Assembly (NCBI GenBank): GCA_964036665.1
Contig: OZ038531.1
Coordinates: 16,740,168 to 16,804,167, forward strand
Length of the DNA: 64,000 nucleotides
From: Gordius sp. MW1
Taxonomy: Eukaryota > Nematomorpha > Gordioida > Gordea > Gordiidae
Direction of reading: 5' to 3'
Below, in pieces: positions 35,821-48,560 of the stretch. Both the position numbers and the translations under genes were made by a program. Below the pieces are notes generated by a model that was given only the letters and a program-made list of their open reading frames with translations, was not told the origin of the DNA and did no database searches. Position 1 is the stretch's first letter. The number at the start of each line of letters is the position of its first letter.

Positions 35821-36421
35821 ACTTGGGGACGGGCGGCAAAATCAAGTTTCTTATCTTTTTAGCATTTTTCATATACACTAAAATAACAAAGTAACATAAA
35901 AATACAATATATAAAAAATCTCATTAAGCCAGAATTGTTCATATTTCATCATCGTGCTCGCCTGAAAATTAAATTTACCACAGTTGCCCGGCCCCCGGGG
36001 GGGGGGGGTAGAAATTGGGGTAAAGAAGCGGGGGGGGGGGGGCAAATATGGGGGATCGCATAGAGGCAAGGGAGGCAAATTCTTAATATATTTATGATAC
36101 ACCTTAAGCAGATTCTTAAAGTTACAAACACGTTGCAATGGCTTCTATTAAATCTGCTACTTGTTCAAATTTCTGCTCGGGCAACTCGCTCCTTGCTTGA
36201 ATAGATTTTGCTAATTCCACTCCGCATCTCGAGCATTTTTATATGTTACCATACTGCCTTGTGCACCGAGCAGCACGCTTAGAATATGCTACATGCGCCC
36301 TAATAAAGTATGCTCACGCGAGCATTATAACCACACAAACTATTAGTACACTTGTGCGCCATTTGGCGTAAGTGGGTACTAAAAATTAACGAGCTCTCGC
36401 GTTCTAAGTTTTTGTCTTGGG
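35821..36421. other. Intergenic region upstream of SDA1
   Basis: Contains G runs at 35997-36009 and 36031-36042 separated by gtagaaattggggtaaag, and otherwise no feature. Any distal promoter element of the SDA1 gene would be here; no TATA-like box is convincing in this AT-rich DNA. Confidence 0.4.
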
Positions 36422-36656
36422 TTCAAAATGTCACAGTCCAAAATGTCACACGAATATCACGAAAAATTAAATCTCAAATGTGGATGGAATTTGATGTACA
36501 TCTAATCCTAACCCAACCCCTAACCTAAAACGCTGACCTAAAACACTATTCAATGGAAATTATGCGCTTGCGCAATGAGTAATTGCGAATCTCACGATCG
36601 TGAGATTCGCATCTCACGATGTGGCTTTGTTGCATTTTGGACTGTGACATTTTGAA
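36422..36656. mobile_element. MITE immediately upstream of the SDA1 start codon
   Basis: Perfect 24-bp inverted termini: ttcaaaatgtcacagtccaa plus aatg at 36422 and the complement ending at 36656. The interior holds a second, 26-bp perfect palindrome gcgaatctcacga/tcgtgagattcgc at 36585-36610. The element ends 17 bp before the ATG used for SDA1. Confidence 0.8.
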
Positions 36657-36673
36657 ACGATACCCATTTAATT

Positions 36674-39600
36674 ATGAAACTTTCAGCTCGGGAGGAGCTC
36701 AATCCTACACAACTTCAGTATCTTATTGCAAAACAACCTGATTTATACAAAGAAGAGGTCTATAATTTTATTATAAGACGAATTTTTAATATTAAAATGC
36801 ACAGTTTACTTCATAAAATCGATGTTACTTTAAATTTTAATTTTTTTGAATTGATAGAAGTTTATTTATAAAAAATTGTGTATGTTACATGCTAAAATAT
36901 ATTTAAAATTGTTTTTAGTTCGAAGATTTATATAAAAAATGCATATCACATTTTACAATTTATATACTTGATGTTACTCAAAACAACAAAGAATTATCAA
37001 ATTTGATCACATTCCTAGCAAAGGTATATTTATAATATCTATCACTACAGTATTTAGATTATTCATACATATCCCCATTATACACAAGAATTTATAAATG
37101 CAATACAAAAATGTTTGCAAGAGAAAGGGCAATTATTGAATCATGACATGAAAATGGTAATATCAAAATTAAATTATTTATAAAATGAAAAAATTATAAA
37201 TTTTATGAGGTCTAATTGTTTGAAATGTCATTCTCTTGATTTTTTTAAAAAGATACACATTTATATTTCAATTTTTGGCTTTATTTTTGTATATGTTTTT
37301 GTTCATTTATAAATTTATGTATAAGATTCTTTAAATTTCTTTATATATAGCAGTAATTGTTCATCACAATCTGTTAAAATGTCTATTTAATTACACAAAC
37401 TTTTAAATATTTTTAAGAATTAAATTTGTGTCACTCTGTTGTTTACTTTACTTTTAAGGTATTTATTAATTTAAATGGGCTGTGATATAGTTTTAAATTG
37501 TAAATATGTTTGATTGAGTGTGATATTTTCTGTGTTGTATAAGTGAGTTATTTTTATACTTTTGTATAAAGTTTTTATAAAATTTTTAAACTTAAAAAAG
37601 AATAAAATTAATTAAATATTACAATATCTATACTGTTTACATTTAAAATATACTTAGTTTAATCATTTCTTAAAGGACACTACTTTTACAAATATTAATC
37701 AATTTTACAATTATAATAGTGCTAAAACAAATGAAGTTTACAATTCAAAGTGCTATGTTTTTAAGACATAGTTCTTTAAAGATGTCAAGTTTTATTTAAT
37801 TAATATTTTTTAATTAATACACCTGTGTTTTGCCATTTTTGTTAATAATAATGTGGCACATACAGGTCATTAAATAATATTTGTTTTTTGCTCGCACAAA
37901 ACAAGGTCATGTGCAAGTCGTTAATGATATTGAGGAGTCGAAAATTATTAGATAGTCTGGAACTTGCAAACCTTTTCATCTCCACCATTTTGTCCCAATG
38001 TCCAGACAGTAAGATTCTACGAAAATCTTTGGCAGATTTCATCGTATCAGATATCACCTCACAGAATTCAAAACGTAAAAATGGGCATCTCAACGGTTCC
38101 CTGCAAAACTTTTTTAACAAATTTCTCCTTCGAACCTACGATTCAGATTACAAACTGGACGACGATAGGTCAAAAGTATTAGCTAAAGTATCCCTTTCCA
38201 TCATGATGAGACTTTATGCGAAAGGAGTTTGGAATGATGAAAAAACCGTGAATTTTATGGCCCAAGCTTGCTTCTCCAAATTGACCAACGTTAGTATAAA
38301 ATAATGTTCTTGTAAGACTAACCTAAGCCTAGCGGTCGACTAAGGAAAACAGACCAAAACACCATTGGTCTCCTTATTTTTCGTCGACTAAAAACAAAGG
38401 GCGAACAAACAAGACCCAGCCGCTTGTTTTGTGCACTAGAACAAAATTCAATGTATATATATATATATATATTGTAAAACCACTAACGTCTCTTCTAGAG
38501 GTCAAAATTGTTAAAAGATTTTTCTCAATCAAACTTGGCTAGATTTTATATATAAATTACCCCCCCCCCCGACCCATCTAATGTCAGAATTATAAGAGCT
38601 GTCCGAATGGCCCAGCCCGATATTTTAATTTTTTAGATTTTTAATGTAAATTTAGAGGTATCGTCCAAAAACTTTGAAATTTAATTTTCTAAAAGTGGCA
38701 GAGTTATACCCGGAAGCCAAATAATGCACACTATATAAAAAATTCCCATTTAGCCCGCACCGTATTTTGGCGCCCCCCCGGGCCCGATCGAAAATTTTCC
38801 CGGCCCGGTTTATGGGCCGGTCGGATCAGGCAGCAGGCCGAGCTTTTCTTGCCTCTATAATCCTCTCTAACTTTTTTTAACAAGCTATTATTATGCAATG
38901 CTTAATTTGCTTATTTACTTCATAGATAATGTCAATGGCGATTCACTTCTTTCTAGACCCGAACGTCCCTAATGACGATGAAGAACATTCCAAGGTATGT
39001 GTGATGGGGGTGGGGGCGGCAATTCAATTGCCGATATAAATGTTGTCAAAATTTTATTGAAATGAACCGAAAAATGTTAAATTTTTATTTGCTAATAATT
39101 GATATATAACATCATGCAAAATATTTATAATTAGCCTTAGGTCACTTTACCTTATGTCAACAATTTGAAATATAACGTGCTGTTCTTGATTTTATTATGA
39201 TTAAATTGCGTTTTTCGTAACGGGACTACATAGATATGATTACTAAGTTTTTGTTTCAAAGGACAAAATGTGTGGAATTTTCTTATTATTTTTGGCCTCC
39301 ACGTTGTTGGTTTTTCCGTTTTTGCGCGTGCCCTCTAGTAGAGAACTGCAAAGTAACTTTTTTCAACCCGAACCCGACCCGACCCGAAAAATTATTAAAA
39401 CAAATTACTTTCGAGCGCGAAAATTGCTGTGTGTAAAATTAAATCGACAAATAAAAGCCATGATTTTGTATTCTTTAAAGGGGATGGTGAAAAAAAAACT
39501 CATATTTATTTATCTATATTTAGTTTCCTAATATCAAGTAAACTGCTCATATGTTATATACTTGAGACAAATATTTAACATCCATTTATTGTTATTATGA

Positions 39601-42600
39601 AACCATTGATTATAATCAATATAGTAAATATGATGAAATTTATAGTGACTGTTCAAATGTTTTAAGTTCGAAGTGCAATTTTAGATAAAATCATTTGATA
39701 AGAAACTTAAAAATAAAAAATATTATATAATTATAAATTAAATTTGCAAATGAAACATTTATAAAATTATAACTTACTTGTAGGTTGGCTTTTGAATATG
39801 TATTAAATGTAATTTAAATTAACGATGAGGATTAGCTAAAACTTCATGGTTAAGTTAACAATAAAAAAATTTAAAATATAACTTTATTGAAATAATTTAC
39901 CTTTTAATAGTCAAATTAAAAACAGGAGTAATTTATGTAGTTTGAATTAGTGATATGAGAATTAGCTAGCACTTCAGAGTTCGGAGTTTTAAAATTTAAA
40001 AAAAGAGGAAGAGAATTAAATAAATGAATGATCCAAATTAGTTGTACATTTCGATAAAAACACTCTTTGCTTAGCAATTAACATTAATGAAAAAAATAGG
40101 TCTCGCGTGTTTTTTACAATGTATAAACCTTGGACCCGACTCTATAAATTTGACCCGACCCGACCCGAAAGCATTTTCAAATTTTCTACCCGGACCCGAC
40201 CCGACCCGAAATCATTTTCATATTTTCTACCCGAACCCGACCCGAAATCATTTTCAAATTTTTTACCCGGACCCGACCCGACCCGAAATCATTTTCAAAT
40301 TTTCTACCCGGACCCGACCTGACCCGAAATCATTTTCAAATTTTCTACCCGAACCCGACTCGAGGTCGCGTCGGGTTGGGTCTCGAGTCACCCGTGCAGT
40401 TCTCTACCCTCTAGTACCTCTTATTATAAGAGACTTGGGATTTTTGTTGAAATGGGTGCTTTAAGTATATTGACTATGAACGACGCCCTTCCGAGTAGTT
40501 TAACCTTTTTTCACCCTTTTTACGTCAGATATCTTTCTTAAAGGTATATAAGGGTATTCGCGATCGAACCTAGCGTTTATACGTAATATTTTATTACACA
40601 CTGCTGTCGTAAAAACGGCTGTGATTCGTTTGGTCCACCTTTGGTTTAACTAGGACTAGCAATCGCCTTTGGCCTGTTTTTAAAATTTCGACCAAGCCTA
40701 ACAGACCAAAAAGCCTTTGGCCTGCCCAAGGCCGACCAAACAGAGCCCAGCCCTTTTTTATAACACTAATACACGCTCGGTTAGGGCAAGAAAGGAGAGC
40801 CGGTCAAAACTTCTAAAGACATCAAACACGCCAACCAAGTGGGCAAAAAATCCAAGAGTCGAATGCGGAAGATGAAACAGGCCTTGAAATTATTGAAAAA
40901 GCATCAGGCTTCCAAAAAATCCACCGAGGCCGAAAAGGATAAAAAAATGTCTAGCACAGCCCAATTAGTGACCCTACTTTATGACCCTCAAGGTAAGCAA
41001 TTTACTATTTTTTAAAATTTTAAATTTTTATACGGATCATCCATCCTTGTTTTTCTTGGGTTTTCGTTGCTTAGACGAGATCCCCAAAATTAAAGAAGAT
41101 AGCGCGAATACCTGCAAAAATATGACAATAATAGTAATATCAGTTAAACGCGCCCGAGCGTGTTAGCCCTTTAAATCCATCCACAAGGTGGAGAGAATTG
41201 GCTCTAAATGGAGAAAATTTTGAGAAATTGCTACAATATTAGAGGCGATACCCTTAATTAAATTTTCCAAATCTGAGATGGCCTATTCTAAATCTTTTTA
41301 TTGGTCAAGGCTTTAATACTCACATTTAATTTGGTTAAAATGATAGTTTTTGCAAAATTTGTTACTTGATTCTCAAAAAAGAAAGTTGAGTTATACGTGT
41401 ATTTGGGTGATACATGTTTTTCATCAATCCAGGGGGCTGAGGGATTAAATATAACTATCACTGTTAACTAATGGTCTTGAATGCGTTGCTATTTTATAAT
41501 AATTTTGGTATAGAATCATCAATGTTTTTAATATATCTTAGTTCATTAATATTTTAAATATTACAAACAGGCAATTTTACTCGAAATATAACTTAAACTA
41601 TTTTATTCTAATTTTTGTCATAGAATTTGCCGAGAAACTGTTTCAACAATTGCAACATCGGAATGAAAGTTTTGAACTAAGACTGGCAACCTTGGATTTA
41701 GTCTCTAAAATTATTGGTCTTGAACAGGTTTTTTTTAAATCACATTCATTATTAAAAGTTTTGACGTATATTCAGTGACACACGTGTTACCTTAATTTAA
41801 TAGTTTTCAGTAAAAATGCTTATAAAAAATGCTAGTAATGACCATATTTATTTGATTATCTTCTTTTATATCCCATTCCAATTATTTTTCATTAAATTAA
41901 TAGAGTAATAGATTGTGTATAGACAGAATTTTACTTTTAAGTAAATCAAAGTATCCCGAATTTCATTCATTAACTTTAAATCTATTCCTTTTGAACCTTA
42001 TAATCTTTTTAAATTAATATTAATCACCTTTATATAAGGATCTACCTAAAAATTAAATTTTTAAAATTGGTTGCATTTTTTAACTTTAAAATCAATAATT
42101 AATTGTGGTGTATAGTATAAGTGTAGGGGAATTTGTAAGGGCTATCATTATATTTATAAGATTTGTCAACCTGTACGGTTTTATAAGGAATTGATAAAAA
42201 AAATTTATAACCTAAAAATGCTAAACAAAAATTGAAATTTGTGAAAATAGTTATATTTTTAACTTTTGCAAAATAAATTTCTATTATTGTTATAGCTTCA
42301 GATAATCAATTTTTTCCCCTACATGATTCGATATTTGCAACCTCACCAATCTCACGTCACCAAATTGCTGTTGTACGTCGCACAAGCCACTCACGAGCTC
42401 ATCCCTCCCGAGGTTAATTTTTATTTTTTATATAATTTTACAGTTCTTTTTCCACTGGAATTTATTATTTAAAGTTACTTTTAAGAAAAAGCGACTTATT
42501 ACAGTTAAAATTGTATATTTTAAAAAAATATAAAATGCAGTTCTAGTTACTGATCTCAAGAAACTAGTTAGATTTGAAGTCTTTTAAGTAGATATTTGCG

Positions 42601-45600
42601 CGATTTATAAAAATATTTTTTTTTATTTTAAGTTTTTCCAAATTTTTCTATAAAAACTACTAGATATTCGAATGATGATTCGATTTTGGTAGGATTTATT
42701 CTCGAGGTTATCATCTAATAAGCATAAGTATTTTTCATAATATTTAACCAGTATTTGATAGGCGCTCGAGGGGGGGGGGGGTACATTGCTTTCATTAAAT
42801 CGTTTTTAAAAATGCGGAAAATTGCACTGGTTAACAAATAATAGACTTATAAAATCATTCGGCAAACTGTTTGTAGATTGTTCTGTTTGAGTTTTTCACG
42901 GTGAACTCGAATGTATTTTTAATTTTTGAGTTATTTACCAAATTAATTTATCACTATCCTTTTATTTTGACAAATATTTATACTCGGGTCTTTTAATACC
43001 TAGTGAGGGAGAATAATTATTATTAGATAGATTTAACATTTGTTGCGTCATATTTATATTATTAAAAATATTTATGGTCGCATTATTCCCTCAAGTGAAT
43101 TCCTGTAATATGCATATTATAAATATTGATCAATTTAAAAAATGGCGATGACTTCTTATAAATTCAGCGAAACTATATTTAAAATTTGAAAGAATCATTA
43201 TTTTGCACCTATACTAAATCACTTTTCGGACTTTTTGCCTGCTCCTAATGAATGTCTCTATACCTTAGCTTTTTTCGTTAGATGATGAAGTAGAACCTTT
43301 TGGAAGCGACTTAAGAAATATTGGGATAATAGGGGATTAAATAAGCTTAAATAACAGAATGAGTTATCATCATTAGTTTGAAACGGAAAGATTTTTTTGA
43401 GATACTTTTTTAAAAGTATGAATAAAAAAAGCTTATTTCATGTTGGCTATATTGTGTTATTTATATTTACACTCAGGTCGTTAAGCCCATCATTTTGGCG
43501 ATAGCCAATAATTTTATTACGGAAAAAAATTCGAGCCACGTCATCACGGTAGGTATAAATGCCATACGGGAATTGTGCAATCGAAATCCTCTGGTTATGG
43601 AAAAGGATTTGCTAAACGATTTGGAATTGTATTCTAACTACAAGTACAATCTCCCTTTTTAGTCATAATTAATTGTGCACGTAATATTCAATTTAAGCTT
43701 GTTTTGGAAGAACTAAGTATCAATGGAGATACGCAGCTTCTTTACTCTTTTGATTGATTAAAAAGTAGGGTGTGAATTTTTTGCAAGGATTGCTAATATA
43801 TTATAGCCAGTGAAATCTTATCTTTGATACTAATTTTCTCCTAAACTGTCCATTGCTTTGGATTTAATAGGCCCTAAATGAATGGTTTACATGTATAAAG
43901 CTTTTTGTTCAAAAAACTTATGACTAAATAAGGTCTAAATTTTGTAAGTTAAATCCCAAGCCTTTAAAAAGATTTTAAAATAATAATCACAAAATGTGTA
44001 GCTACTAAAGTTGAAATATTTCGCCTACAAAATGTATTAAAGGATGTAATCTTGTAAAGAAGGTCAAATTCGCAGCTATTTAACGTAGGCGTCCTCGCTA
44101 ACGTGCAAAGTTACTATTAATTGTTAATGTTTTCAATCGATTTCAATAAATGAAAATTCGTTAACTTGGCTCACCAACTATCGCTTAATCACAAAGTTAT
44201 ATTTAAGTTTAACTTATTGGTTTGCTGCAGAAATAAAAACGTAGTTATGGCAGCCCGTTCGTTGATCAATTTGTTCCGACGCACAGACCCTTCCCTACTC
44301 CTCAAGAAAGATCGTGGCCGATTAAACAAGGAATGGCGAGATATTAAACCTGCACCCTTCGGGCATCGACCAGTCAAAGTTTTTTACAACTTTCATTTTA
44401 TTTTATCGTTGAACAAACTTTGAATTACGATTAAAAATATTACTTTTACAACACTACTTTTGCCTAATGCCTTGTTATGAGCATATGTTTCAAAGCAAAG
44501 GTCTTCTGATATTAAAGACTTTGACATATTTGTGAGTATATTATCACCAACAAATTGAACAAGCTCCTATAGTTTATAAAGTTTCCATTTTAAATATATT
44601 ACTTAACTATGGGTTTAATTTAAAAATTATTTGGGTATATTAATAAATTGTTTTTATAGTAAATAAAATTAATGTCCTTAATGCAATTTAAACTATTTTT
44701 TGCCCTTGTTAGTCTTACATCGAAGGGATCGAATGTTTGACTCGAGAAGAGGATCATGATGAGAACGAAACCTCTGAAGGAAATAATTCTCCAGAACATT
44801 CTGACCTCGACTCTGACGATGAATCTAACGTTGGAGATGACGACCTATGTGAAGGGGATAGTTCAGACGAAGATGTTGGCAGCTGCGATGAATTAGTTAA
44901 CTCTTCGGTTAGTACAATAATTGATATAAGTGTGTGGGTTTTTACATGGGTTTACCAGAAATGTTTTATTAATTTCTTATTATTAGTTATTGTCGTCCCC
45001 GAAATAATGTTTTATTCCCATAATTAATAATATATTAAAGGGGAAATCGCTCTTTTATTTGGGAAGTCATTAAATTCTTAGTGATGCGAGATTGGTTGAA
45101 ACCAGGGGTTTGTCCCGAACCCGAACCGGGTAAAACCCGATGTTTTACAGAACCCGAACCCAAATCCGAACCCATTTTTAACCCAATTCCTTAAACTCAA
45201 ACACGAAGCCGAACCCGATTTTAAAATTTATGCCAAACCCGAACACGAACCCGATTTTATTTTCTGGTTGAAACATATATTTTTTGCTTTTATGGTCTAG
45301 ACAGAAATTGTTGTTTGATTTTGTACTTATCACTTATTAGATATGGTTATTTTTGTTGTTTGATTCATCTGAAGTTTTATAAAATGCATTAGTAGGGACC
45401 TAAAAATATACTACTTAAAAGTTTTTAGTTTGAAATTATTTTAAAGCTTTCTACTTGAGCCAGAGAAAAATAGTTTAATCGAAGCCAAATACGACCCATA
45501 TTTGTTTTAAGAGCTCGTTAAGATATACTTGCTCTAGAGATTAATGTTTTGAGCTCGAGTATAACCTTTTTATTGCTAGGCAATTTATGGGCTCGCTTTT

Positions 45601-48560
45601 CGTTGTCTTGTCGTGAGTGAGTGTCGTGTCTAACTTGCAATTTTTTGCATAATTGCCATGGAAACTTATATAAGGGTTTTTAGGGGCTGTGGACTTATGC
45701 TTTTGTAAATGACGTTTATTTTGCTATCGCAAATAAATTAGCTTATGACCGCTGGTTGGCTTTTATGACCTCGCCCGAGCCCAAATTTCTACGTTAAAAT
45801 TGATTTGTACCCAAAGCCTAAATAATATACATACAAGATAATTTTCCTGTGGCTTACTATGTTTACCATTCGGGTTAAATGCGTTGAATTTGTTTTCATG
45901 TTTATGATTTCACTTTATTAGTCGGATGAAAATGAGAATAGCGAGGTTATTGCTGATGCTGAGAATCATACAGAACCCACACCGCTGGAAAAAGTGTTGG
46001 AAGACGTTTCTTCTAACCGGCTTTTGACCGAAGAAGAGATCGAAAAGATAAGAAATTATCAAAAACGCAAAAGAACAGAAATTGAAGTTCCTGTTAAGAA
46101 ACAAAAGAAAGATAAAAAAGTGCGTAAAGACGCTAAAAATGCATCAAATCTGAGCATCAACGAAGAGAAATTGGAGGAAGAGCTAGAGATTTCTGATAAC
46201 GAGTAATTATATTTATATACCATTTTATTAAAACAAACAATATATACAAAATTATAATTTGATTTTCCAACGTTTAGGTGGTTTAATCATATGGAGTTTT
46301 CTTATTTTATTTATCCTACTTAATTATCTAGTTTGACGTTGCAAATTTACACCATAGGATTTTTTTAAAATTGTGCGTTGAATGAAATTTTTTTTTGTTA
46401 GAGACTAAAAGATTTTTTCAACTTGATTAATTAGAGGGATGTTAGAATAGATGGGCCATTCCAGGACAAATCAAAACGGTTTCGACCGACCATTTCAGAT
46501 CAGGATAATTTTTGGTGAGGGTGTAGGTCTCATTTATTAGATTAATTTCTGAAAGTTTTAGCCATTTTGGGCCAATACTTTTTAAGTTATGGACGTTTAA
46601 AGGGCCAAAATCACGTTCGGGAGCGTTTTATGGATTTTACTATTTTTGTCATATTTTTGAAAGTAATTCTGTTATTCACTCAGATTTTGGTGCATTTTGT
46701 TCCTAAAAAAATTCTCTATCGAAATAATTTAACCAAAAACCTCAAACTTTTGCGGTTAATTTTTTGTGGTAAAATTAGTGAAAAATCATAAAAACATATT
46801 TCTGCGGTATATGAAATCACCAATTTCACAATGTGAACTCCTTTATGACCCATTATCATATTTCAATCATAAAAAGTTTGGGCGCGGCTACGAGATGGTC
46901 AAAAATTCGAAAAATTGCATTTTCAACAAAAATATTTATAGATGGCGGTATAATCAATTATCACAAGAACATATAATGGTGTTTATTTTTTATCAAATTG
47001 CAAATTTATAAAGAATATATGGTAAATAAATAATATTGGAATAAAATTAAACTTAAATTTGATTTTTTTCTGCGCAATTGGCAATTATCCGAGTTTGAAA
47101 ATTAGATCTTGAATTTTAACTTAAATGATATAGGGGTATGCTAAAATTAATATGAGGTTGAAAAAATAAATAAATACTAATATGATGGCAAAATTGCTCA
47201 TATATTTTTATTTTTATACTGATAATCCATGCTAAAAATAAAAAATTTATGTAGGATGAAAGGTATTTTAAAAAAAATTTCTTTCTAGTTGTGACCATTT
47301 TTTATCTTAATTAAACCTAAAGTTATTTTCAAACTCGGTTACTTGCCCACCGCGTAGATAAAAGTTAGTTGATTTTTAATCCAATATTATTTATTTACCA
47401 TATATTTTTTTAAAATTTGAAATTTGATAAAAAGCAAACACCATAATATGTTCTTGTGATAATTGATTATACCGCCATCTATAAATATTTTTGTTGAAAA
47501 TGCAATTTTTCGAATTTTTGACCATCTCGTAGCCGCGCCCAAACTTTTTATGATTGAAATATGATAATGGGTCATAAAGGAGTTCACATTGTGAAATTGG
47601 TGATTTCATATACCGCAATGTTTTTATGATTTTTCACTAATTTTACCACAAAAAATTAACCGCAAAAGTTTGAGGTTTTTGGTTAAATTATTTCGATAGA
47701 GAATTTTTTTAGGAACAAAATGCACCAAAATCTGAGTGAATAACGCAATTACTTTCAAAAATATGACAAAAATAGTAAAATTCATAAAACGCTCCCGAAC
47801 GTGATTTTGGCCCTTTAAACGTCCATAACATCAAAAGTATTGGCCCAAAATGGCTAAAACTTTCAGAAATTAATCTAATAAATGAGGCCTACACCCTCAC
47901 CAAAAATTATCCTGATCTGAAATGGTCGGTCGAAAATCGTCTTTTTTTTGACGAATCGACATGGAATGGCCCAGATATAAAGATTGTCAGGCGATTTTAT
48001 ATTATATTATTAAAATCTCTTAGTGCTTAAAGCGAGAGGAACACAGAATAAATTCATTAGATAGGGTTAATACCCACCTACCTCTTTAATAAAATTTTTT
48101 TGAAGATAAATAAATAAGCTTTCGAAAGTGATTAAATGCTTTCAGTTGCTTCCTAATAATCATGATTTATGAATTTATTTTTATTTGTATTTTTTCACTC
48201 TTGGCTTATATTTCGTAAAGTGATAGCGAGGAAGGTGCGGTAGATGATGGGCTGCCTTCTATAGCGGACATCGAGAGACTTCACAAAATACCCAAAATGC
48301 AAAGGGATGAACGGATGAGGGCACGACTTGAAAGTAAAAGGGAAAATGAGCGAGACAACAAAGCCCTTAAAATGAAGGGTAGAAAAGCTCGGAAAAATCC
48401 TCACTGTAGCACGAGTAACAAGGAAAAAGTTAAGAAAAAACCGTTCATGATGACCCGAGTTAAAGCTAAGAAAAAGATATTTCGGTCCCAGCACGAAAAA
48501 CGAACCGTAATGGGTCGAACCATTAAAAATATGAAAAGATTCAAGAAACGAAAACGATAA
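36674..48560 (+). CDS. SDAD1: SDA1/SDAD1 homolog, 60S ribosomal subunit export and assembly
   Basis: Thirteen exons: 36674-36757, 36919-37023, 37058-37156, 37906-38289, 38926-38994, 40785-40992, 41624-41727, 42296-42412, 43477-43643, 44231-44378, 44713-44907, 45922-46202, 48221-48560. All junctions are GT..AG, phases agree, and the product is 766 residues, close to yeast Sda1 and somewhat longer than human SDAD1. SDA1 proteins are nucleolar factors needed for 60S pre-ribosome maturation and export. Recognisable blocks in family order are LNPTQLQYLIAKQPDLY, GVWNDEKTVNFMAQACFSKL, LLYDPQEFAEKLFQQL, YLQPHQSHVTKLLLYVAQAT, AIANNFITEKNSSHVITVGI, NKNVVMAARSLINLFRRTDP, an acidic linker (exons 11-12), then IADIERLH and the basic tail with STSNKEKVKKKPFMM ending KKRKR. 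Exon 10's end at 44378 is preferred over 44372 because it keeps the family spacing. Introns 5 and 12 carry large transposons. Confidence 0.95.
38305..38440. mobile_element. Degraded MITE of the tagtgttgtaaaaacgg family, SDA1 intron 4
   Basis: Contains gcggtcgactaaggaaaaca and ends with gacccagccgcttgttttgt, the family's internal motif and inverted terminus in altered form. No clean duplication is visible. Confidence 0.4.
38568..38850. repeat. hAT terminal fragments in SDA1 intron 4
   Basis: cgacccatctaatg at the left and cggcccggtttatgggccgg near 38815 resemble hAT subterminal sequence. Length and boundaries suggest a decayed short element. Confidence 0.4.
39339..40406. mobile_element. Non-autonomous hAT in SDA1 intron 5
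   Basis: Termini tagagaactgca and tgcagttctcta, flanked by a perfect 8-bp duplication ccctctag (39331-39338 and 40407-40414). Repeated cccgac motifs occur just inside the left end (39366-39388) and in a longer right array (40135-40380), where a ~60-bp unit with aaatcattttcaaattttct recurs about five times. It has no transposase frame. The shared termini and interior group it with 32230-34297. Confidence 0.93.
40600..40768. mobile_element. MITE of the tagtgttgtaaaaacgg family, SDA1 intron 5
   Basis: Left gtcgtaaaaacggctgtg and right cagcccttttttataacact are imperfectly inverted, with ttggtccacctttgg inside, as in the copy at 215-385. It ends only 16 bp before the acceptor of SDA1 exon 6. Confidence 0.6.
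45093..45270. repeat. cccgaac-rich hAT-like fragment in SDA1 intron 11
   Basis: Repeated cccgaacccgaa motifs over 175 bp, like the subterminal arrays of the cccgac hAT group, but without a clear terminus or duplication. Confidence 0.45.
45567..45850 (+). mobile_element. HINE/DINE-1-like fragment in SDA1 intron 11
   Basis: The core block attgctaggcaatttatggg is followed by cgttgtcttgtcg in the microsatellite position, then gccatggaaacttatataag and ggctgtggacttatgctttt, colinear with 27187-27350. No hairpin end is present. Confidence 0.55.
46453..47972. mobile_element. Long-arm foldback transposon in SDA1 intron 12
   Basis: The arms, each about 590-640 bp, are inverted copies: the left starts gggccattccag and the right ends ctggaatggccc in mirror form except for small changes just inside. 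Near-identical arms encode the same short peptide on opposite strands (46766-47011 + and 47618-47391 -, with the shared phrase MKSPISQCELLYDPLSYF). About 250 bp of unique AT-rich sequence separates them. agat flanks both ends (46449-46452 and 47973-47976), a possible 4-bp duplication. No transposase domain is recognisable in either arm. Confidence 0.88.

Noticed and set aside
40087..40464. 125-codon proline-rich frame (repeated PDPTR/NHF phrases)
   Set aside because: It is translation of the cccgac tandem array at the end of the hAT in SDA1 intron 5.
46766..47618. Two matching peptides on opposite strands, at first read as a duplicated gene
   Set aside because: They lie in the inverted arms of one foldback element and show no protein family motif.
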